Below the pieces are notes generated by a model that did no database searches, had not been told where the DNA came from, and was given only the letters and a program-made list of their open reading frames with translations. DNA of 64,000 nucleotides from Dryomyza anilis (Eukaryota > Arthropoda > Insecta > Diptera > Dryomyzidae). The stretch spans positions 60,193,447 to 60,257,446 of the forward strand of contig OX638131.1 in assembly GCA_951804985.1 (NCBI GenBank). Reading direction: 5' to 3'. Of this stretch, positions 58,159-64,000 are shown piece after piece (within the stretch, counting starts at the first letter, position 1; every line of letters begins with the position of its first letter). The translations under genes and the position numbers were made by a program.

Positions 58159-59158
58159 CTATGGGACAGAAGCTTAGTCTAGCTCGCCGAAAATCAGAAA
58201 TTAAAGTTTGTTGCAGAAAGTTTTAAAATATGTCATTTTATTAATAATTTATGAGAACCTAGAGAACAAACAAAAAAAAATTAAACACCCTAGTGAAAAA
58301 ATCCTTCTGTAGGCTTGCTTCAAGTAAAAAAATTAAACAAGTGCTTTTCAAGAAATTTAAATGGGTTACATTAAAACTGTCGTAACTCTTTCAATATAAA
58401 CTCCACATGCAGTTAGTTTCATATTATTAAGAATTGAGAGAATTATCATCTTGTGTATCAAAAATTTTAAATGGTTATTTGTGTTTTTTCTGATTATCTG
58501 TCAAAAACATAAAACAAAAATTACGTATTTTTTATACAAAAGTAGACATAGAAAAAAAAGCTTCCAAATGCTCTCATAAATGTTTTTACAGGCATAATGT
58601 CTGCAATGTCTTCTTTCTAGCGGTGTTAAACATGCCTGCATTAGTTTGCCACACGTCATTTCAAATGAGTTTAAGTTATGAGAAAAGTACGAAAATCGTA
58701 AAATAATTTAACTAAATTTTGTTACTTTAATATGTAAGTTTTGCCTTTTCTGTCATTATAGTTGACAAAACTGGCTCATATTTGGTATGGTAGTTAAGAT
58801 TTGTGATATGTACCATAGTACGTAATATTATCAGAATATATCCTACGATGGTCAAGTTATATAGTTTAAAAAGAATGGTAGGCGTGGCAGATGGCCAATC
58901 ACGCGCATATTAAAAATGGTCATGTGCAATTACAGTATGTATCTAAATACAAATTATAAACAAAATATCTCATTCCAAACAAAAGTTATAGTCGTTTTAC
59001 CATTTCAATTATATAACAGGTGGGCTTGGCAATGGACCAATCTTGATAATTTTCAAATTGAAATCTATTCATAGAACATGTATGCTTAGCGTAAAGTTTC
59101 GTTAAGATTGGAGTAAAACTGTATTTACGGCGAGCTAGAATTAACTTCTGTTCCACAG
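58159..59158. mobile_element. 1.0-kb TIR element, TGCA flanks
   Basis: Left CTATGGGACAGAAGCTTAGT and right, inverted, CTGTGGAACAGAAGTTAATT, both continuing into CTAGCTCGCCG: ~31-bp inverted ends, about 80 percent identical. Flanked by TGCA on both sides. Interior AT-rich with GGTAGGCGTGGCAGATGGCC; no coding frame. Confidence 0.7.
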
Positions 59159-59604
59159 TGCACTACTGACCGAACTTCAACTTATACATGTAATAAAAAG
59201 CTGTGTAAACGCATGATACAATAAATAGGTAGTAGTATCCCAGAGCGCCTCTCACAATACAACATTTTGACATAAGCTCTTTTGACAGTATTTGCTGGCG
59301 TTTGATAAAAGGACGCCTAAGAAGAACAAGAACTCTAATTCTAAAACGTGCGTAAAACAGGAAAGTAAAGTCACACGTATACAAAAGTTTTGATCATTTT
59401 TTTTCCCGACGCTATTCTACATGTGATCGAAATTATGATCGCAACTTTGATCATAATAAAATGATCAATAAAATGACCGCCCAATAAAAATTGAGTTTAA
59501 GGTTCGATAAATTGGGAGACTTTTCTTTTACAACCAGTGTGGATGTAATGTCATGATCAAGCCGAAGAAATGAATGTTATTCCAACGTTGGTTTTGGAAC
59601 ATTG

Positions 59605-59765
59605 ACAACATTGCAGACAACATTGATATTTTACTTGAACCTGGAAAAGTTATACATCGCAGTGGCGCAATTGGATTCACTGGTTTGATCTTCGAGGCAT
59701 GTCGTGGATTTTACAAGAAGTTCCTGTACACTGATACCGGTGCAGGTGCTGTTGCAGCTGTATAA
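59605..59765 (+). pseudogene. Captured MIC26/27-like fragment, copy 5
   Basis: One open exon-like piece of ~53 codons retaining the Gly-rich family core (RSGAIGFTGLIFEA, YKKFLYTDTGAGA). The upstream exon and donor seen in copy 2 are missing; GAACATTGACAACATTGCAG precedes it. Least frame damage of all copies. Confidence 0.55.
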
Positions 59766-59791
59766 CATTCTTTAATTCCTTTTAATATATA

Positions 59792-60975
59792 CACTCTAAA
59801 AAAGGAATGTTTATAAAATACTTGTGGGAAACTATCGGTTACTTCTGGTAAATACATATTGGGTGGTAGAAATACTTATTGTTAATCGTAAATTATAATG
59901 GCTTAATGCAAAGAATTACACAATTCTAGTGTTTGAACAAAACAAGATCTAATTTCTTAAAAACATTTAAAATGTTTACCAAAAACACTACATAAAAGTC
60001 ACTTCAATTATTACTCCCAAACACTCATTTGTTACCAATAAATAATAAAAGTGTTTAAGATAAGTAATAAATACATGATATTTCTTTGTGGCAAACACTA
60101 AGTGTTTCACAGAACGCAATCTATTTTAAAAGTGTTTGCCTTAATACTAATAGCTTCTCGGAAAAAATGCTACATTGAAAGTGTTTGCTCTAAAAATCGT
60201 ACAGCTTATGATAAAAGATGCATCACTTGAACAATTGAACTTATCCGTGTCACTTGCACGAATAAACGTGGATAAGCTTCTTTTGTTGAATAAGAAGCAA
60301 AATTTTCTTATTGTGCGAAATCTGAAGCTAAATATTATCATCTATATCCACTGCCATCAATTTATCATAATCGGTCTTCAGGTCATCCAAAACAGATGAC
60401 TGCAGAAACACTGCCGCAATTCTGTGCAAATCATCTGACGAAAACCCAGTCAGTTTAGATGAATTTTTAAGACGCGTCCAATGTATGAGACACCTGGTCC
60501 CAGGCATAATGCATCGGTGTGTTGTAGTGTTTCCTTAGTGTCCATCAATATCAGTCGAAATAAAATGTTTATTTTCGCCAGACCTTCGTTTACGCGACTT
60601 GTCGAATAATCTACATTATTAACCTGCATTATTCGACATGTCGCGTAAATGAGTGGCTGCCGCAATAAAAAAACCTTTAGCTTTGACTAAATTTGGCGAA
60701 CACTACAAATATTTGTCGGAAACACTTCAAGTATTTTTGACAAACACTACCAAATTTTGAAATATTTGTGGGAAACACTTCAAATATTTGTGGGAAGCAC
60801 TTTTCGTGTTTGTGGGTAACACTTTTCGTGTTTGTGGGAAACACTACAATTATTTGTGGGAAACACTACTGATCATTTGTGAGAAACACTTCGATTATTT
60901 CCTACAAATGAGCTTTGCAAACACTTTAGTGTTTGTTTCAGAAAGTGTTTACAGGAAACGATATTTTTTTGTGTG
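59792..60975. mobile_element. TA-flanked element with GTGTTTG...AAACACT repeats
   Basis: 1184 bp flanked by TA (59790-59791, 60976-60977); ends CACTCTAAAAAAGG and (inverted) CACACAAAAAAATATC. The empty site (TTTTAATATATAGTATTATAAC) is present at 36083-36104. 60680-60960 is a tandem array of ~27-bp units (TTTGTGGGAAACACTTC). 60587-60649 is a hairpin (TTTACGCGACTTGTCGAATAAT and near-inverse). No transposase. Confidence 0.85.
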
Positions 60976-61255
60976 TAGTATTATAACTTTAATGCGTTTT
61001 CTTTTATTTTATATTTAACCTTTAATTAGGGAAATATATGGGCTTGAATTCAAGTGTAATTTGAAGTTAAACCTCGAAGGTACATTGAATGTCGGAATTC
61101 AAGTTTAGGTAAATGCTAGATTCTTTTGGAGAACGCTTTGGTTTTCAAGCTTACAATTACAAAAAGTTGAACGCTTTTCTCCAGTGAAAGGTTCGATATC
61201 CATGTTCAATATACCTTCGATAATCTCTTAATATCCAGGTTTTTGGTTTATTGGG

Positions 61256-61505
61256 CGAATGTGTTCTTGCTGGGAAATCAACCAAAATTGCCTCGTGGGA
61301 ATTTTTAATAAGTCGTATGAGAAAAAGGGATTTTTTTTTTCGTGGGAATTTGGTTGGCAACTATGCACTGAACACATTTTGTGTAGTATATTTCTGTTTA
61401 GATGTAGATCATTTTTAATATAATCAGGTGTGTTGAAATCCGAAAGTGAAAATTTAAAATAGTTTTTTTTTAAATATATTTACGATAGATTGTATATGAT
61501 TAGCT
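61256..61505 (+). promoter_or_regulatory. 5' flank of nmd
   Basis: Only 250 bp separate the end of a transposon from the nmd start codon, so promoter and 5' UTR must be largely here unless they extend into the transposon. No strong TATA box at a clear distance; ATTTACGATAGATTG and TAATATAATCAGG are unremarkable. The region after about 61385 is AT-rich as expected for a fly housekeeping leader. Confidence 0.35.
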
Positions 61506-62705
61506 ATGGATAATTTTAACTTTGGTGGATCCCAGTTACCACGTAGTGAGGTCATCCAGCTTCTTTTGCGAGTTTCCATTGCGTCATTAGTTACATTTTA
61601 TTCCGTAAAATGGGTAATGAATCAGCTGGATCCCACAAGTAAAAACAAGAAAAAGGCTAAGCATCTTGCAGAAGAGCAACTTAAACGGTAATGTATGTGG
61701 ATATTATACTGTGCGTTACTAAGTATTTTTGTGTATTTTAGTTTGCAGGACCATAGTGGTTTTAAAGTACCACAGAATTTTAACGATTACGAGTTAATGA
61801 TTGCTTCGCACTTGGTTGTGCCCACTGATATTACAGTTGGCTGGGAAGATATAGCTGGATTAGATTCGGTAATTCAAGAGCTTAGAGAGTCCGTAGTTCT
61901 TCCCATTAGACACAAAGATCTTTTTAACCAGTCAAAACTATGGCAACCACCAAAAGGTGTACTTTTGCATGGTCCACCAGGATGCGGAAAAACATTGATA
62001 GCAAAAGCAACCGCGAAAGAAGCGGGAATGCGCTTTATAAATTTAGATGTAGCCATGTTAACAGATAAATGGTATGGTGAGTCTCAGAAGTTGGCTTCAG
62101 CGGTTTTTTCGTTAGCATTAAAAATAGAACCATGCATCATATTTATTGATGAAATTGACTCATTCTTACGCAGTCGCAGTTCTAACGACCACGAGGCAAC
62201 TGCTATGATGAAAACACAATTCATGATGCTTTGGGATGGTTTAAGTACAAATTCAGCTTCAAATGTTATTGTTATGGGTGCTACCAATCGCCCTCAGGAT
62301 TTGGACAAAGCAATTATACGTAGAATGCCTGCACAATTCCATATTGGACTACCAACTGAAATACAACGGGTTCAAATATTAAAATTAATTATGGAAAGTG
62401 AACTAGTTGAACATAATGTTGACTATAATCGGTTGGCAAAGTTAACGAGTGGGTTTTCTGGATCTGATTTAAGAGAAATGTGCAGAAATGCTTCTGTATT
62501 GCGTATGCGTACATTCATGCGGTCTTCTGACGGCTTAAATTCAACATCGCGAAAAACTATGTCGGAATGTTCAACATCATGTCCCTCTAAAACTTATATT
62601 TTTAAAATATCAATGGAAGATATGTTAAAATCGTATGATAGAATGAAAGAATCGAAAATGTATACAGGTAATCTATTTGTAGATAATCAAATTGAACTTG
62701 ATTAA
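61506..62705 (+). CDS. nmd: ATAD1/Msp1 mitochondrial outer-membrane AAA ATPase (join 61506..61687, 61742..62705)
   Basis: Two exons give a 381-residue protein, close to the family's ~360-370. Exon 1 encodes a hydrophobic N-terminal membrane anchor (about residues 17-38, IQLLLRVSIASLVTFYSVKW). The rest is one AAA module: Walker A GPPGCGKT (138-145), pore loop KWYGES (170-175), Walker B IIFIDE (193-198), sensor-1 GATNRP (240-245), arginine fingers RR (254-255) and GFSGSDLREMC (298-308). In the family this hexameric motor pulls mislocalised tail-anchored proteins out of the mitochondrial outer membrane and peroxisomes. The intron starts GTAATG and ends TTTTAG; joining restores a CGT codon. AATAAA directly overlaps the stop. 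All motifs intact; the only convincing functional gene in the window. Confidence 0.96.
61688..61741 (+). other. nmd: nmd intron (54 bp)
   Basis: GT at 61688, AG at 61740-61741, pyrimidine-rich TATTTTTGTGTATTTTAG end. Typical minimal fly intron size. The open frame beginning at 61695 is an intron read-through. Confidence 0.93.
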
Positions 62706-62730
62706 ATAAAAAAATAAAAAAACATGTGTA
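62705..62730 (+). terminator. nmd polyadenylation signal
   Basis: AATAAA at 62705-62710 with a second at 62712-62717, immediately at the stop codon, followed by a TTTCTGTTTTTTATT downstream element. A very short 3' UTR is implied. Confidence 0.6.
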
Positions 62731-64000
62731 AAGGTTAACAATTTCTGTTTTTTATTTCGATAATTTTTGAGAGAATTTGTCTTAACCCGAAAGGAAATAT
62801 TTTATCAATCATAAATCCACGAATTTGTTTCGTGCTAAAACTGTAGGGCGCAACATTATAGATCTTTAATCTTATAAATCTTTTTTTCCATTTTTATAAG
62901 TACTGTTATAAGGTCTGTAGGTTTTGCATCTTTTAAGTTTTGGTTAGGAGATGTCACGCCCCTTTGTCCAATCAAAACTTTATTCTACATGATGAATAAA
63001 ATTATAATAAAAAAGATTCTTTTTTTATCATTTTTATAACTCTACTCGTTCGAGTTCAGAAGTTTTAGCATTTTTAGTGATATGGTTATATGGGAGGTGC
63101 CACGCCCCTTTGTTCAATCCCGTCTACATTTGGCAATAAGTTAAACAACCAGATACATAACTGGGTCAAATTGCATGACTCATATTAAATACACATATAT
63201 TTTGAATTATAAGTTTAATTTTGTACCTTAGGGGTGCGAATTTTTAAAGATTCCTTTATTATTACGAGTTTACGTTGGGAGATAAACACCCTGTCCAAAT
63301 TTTATGTTCCTAGTGTCAAATTTCGATTTTTCGGATTATCAAAATTTACTTTTTACTCTTATATTGAGACGAACAAAATAAAAAAAGAATCAGATAAATC
63401 CCTGAGTTAGTTTTTGAGTGATGCTCTGGGCAGGGTACGGAAAGTGGGAGCTAGAGAGCTGAATTTCGCTCAGAGTCAAATAAAAAGTCGAAAAATATGG
63501 CTCGCTGAGAACCGAACCGAAAAATTGTAAGTGCCAAACAATTACCTACTAGCCCAAAAGATCCGAAAGTTACCTATTTTTTTGTCTCTTATATTTATAT
63601 ATTATTTAGTACGCTACATTTGTACACATTCAAATATTGTTTTTACGGAAATTTTGATATAGTCAAGTTAAAAATTGGTACATATGTAAATTAGACTTGG
63701 GTCGAAACTAGAGATAAGCGCGTGCCTGTTCTTGATGACACGCACGAGCATGATCCCGGCAACTAAATTTACAGGCACGCACGAGAAGCACGATAAAGAA
63801 CAGGATTTAAAAAGACACGCAGAAACACGACAAAACACGACAGAACACGAAAAAAGCACCGGAATCGTTATTAAAAATGTGTGGAACCGAAACTGGAATC
63901 GGAACACATATATTTTTTCTGGTTGGAATCGGAACCGCTATTTTAAAAATCTAGGAACCAGAACCTGAACAGCAATTATAGTCCCTGTCATGGAGCGCAA
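62731..64000. other. Intergenic downstream of nmd, no gene seen
   Basis: Two diverged copies of a CACGCCCCTTTGT-containing repeat (about 62905-62990 and 63045-63125). 63760-63860 is ACACGA/GCACGA-rich. 63880-63965 has degenerate GGAATCGGAACC hexamers reminiscent of the CCGAAA elements. No convincing coding frame. Confidence 0.5.

Larger units (their letters stand above)
59480..61255 (+). mobile_element. CCCAATAA-family element with MIC26/27-like fragment, copy 5 (interrupted)
   Basis: Ends CCCAATAAAAATTGAG and GGTTTTTGGTTTATTGGG-type, flanked by CG (59478-59479, 61256-61257). The captured piece is at 59605-59765: DNIDILLEPGKVIHRSG, IGFTGLIFEACRG and KKFLYTDTGAGAVAAV, then stop. Interrupted by the TA-flanked element 59792-60975. 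Sits just 250 bp upstream of nmd. Confidence 0.78.

Noticed and set aside
61695..61741. Separate start for the AAA ATPase at 61695
   Set aside because: This ATG is inside the 54-bp intron; splicing from 61687 to 61742 joins the membrane-anchor exon in frame.

Overview
This window looks like nuclear DNA of a brachyceran fly (Diptera). The reasons are a short fly-type intron (54 bp) in the one intact gene, the non-LTR, Ty3/gypsy and tRNA-SINE families present, a very AT-rich background and a typical fly load of TA-flanked inverted-repeat elements. The genus cannot be fixed from the sequence alone. The only host gene that is complete and clearly functional is at 61506-62705 (+). It encodes the ATAD1/Msp1 outer-membrane AAA ATPase (Drosophila nmd) in two exons. 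Almost everything else is transposable-element sequence, much of it nested.

Layout. 1-45 is the tail of an RTE-type LINE running off the left edge. 118-520 and 28960-29450 are minisatellites built on CCAGTACTGG. 2888-5484 is a triple nest: an inverted-repeat element split by a 5'-truncated LINE, itself split by an 867-bp TA-flanked element. 5579-7617 is an inverted-repeat element with hexamer-rich ends and a 6-bp target duplication. 7643-19569 is a whole but dead Ty3/gypsy element on the minus strand (two LTRs, ATAC duplications), with an internally deleted RTE LINE (16259-18717, +) inside its gag end. 24269-27882 is a nearly pure 3.6-kb heptanucleotide array. 31428-32887 is a 730-bp exact tandem duplication. 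34-61 kb is a mosaic of inverted-repeat elements, SINEs, a solo LTR and LINE pieces, followed by nmd.

The most interesting result is that two unrelated inverted-repeat families carry pieces of host genes. The family with ends CACACATAGAAAAT holds, in three of four copies, the frame-damaged last ~100 codons of translation elongation factor 2. The fourth copy has a different GC-rich interior that looks exon-like. The family with ends CCCAATAA holds, in about five copies, a fragment resembling the MICOS subunit MIC26/27 (apolipoprotein O family) with a 62-bp intron still bounded by GT and AG, so it was picked up as DNA. These behave like gene-capturing (Pack-type) non-autonomous transposons. Insertion order can be read directly from paired empty and filled sites within the window.

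Apart from nmd, no gene here seems able to make a full protein. The open frames elsewhere are remnants of gag/pol/EN/RT, captured exons, or chance frames in repeats.
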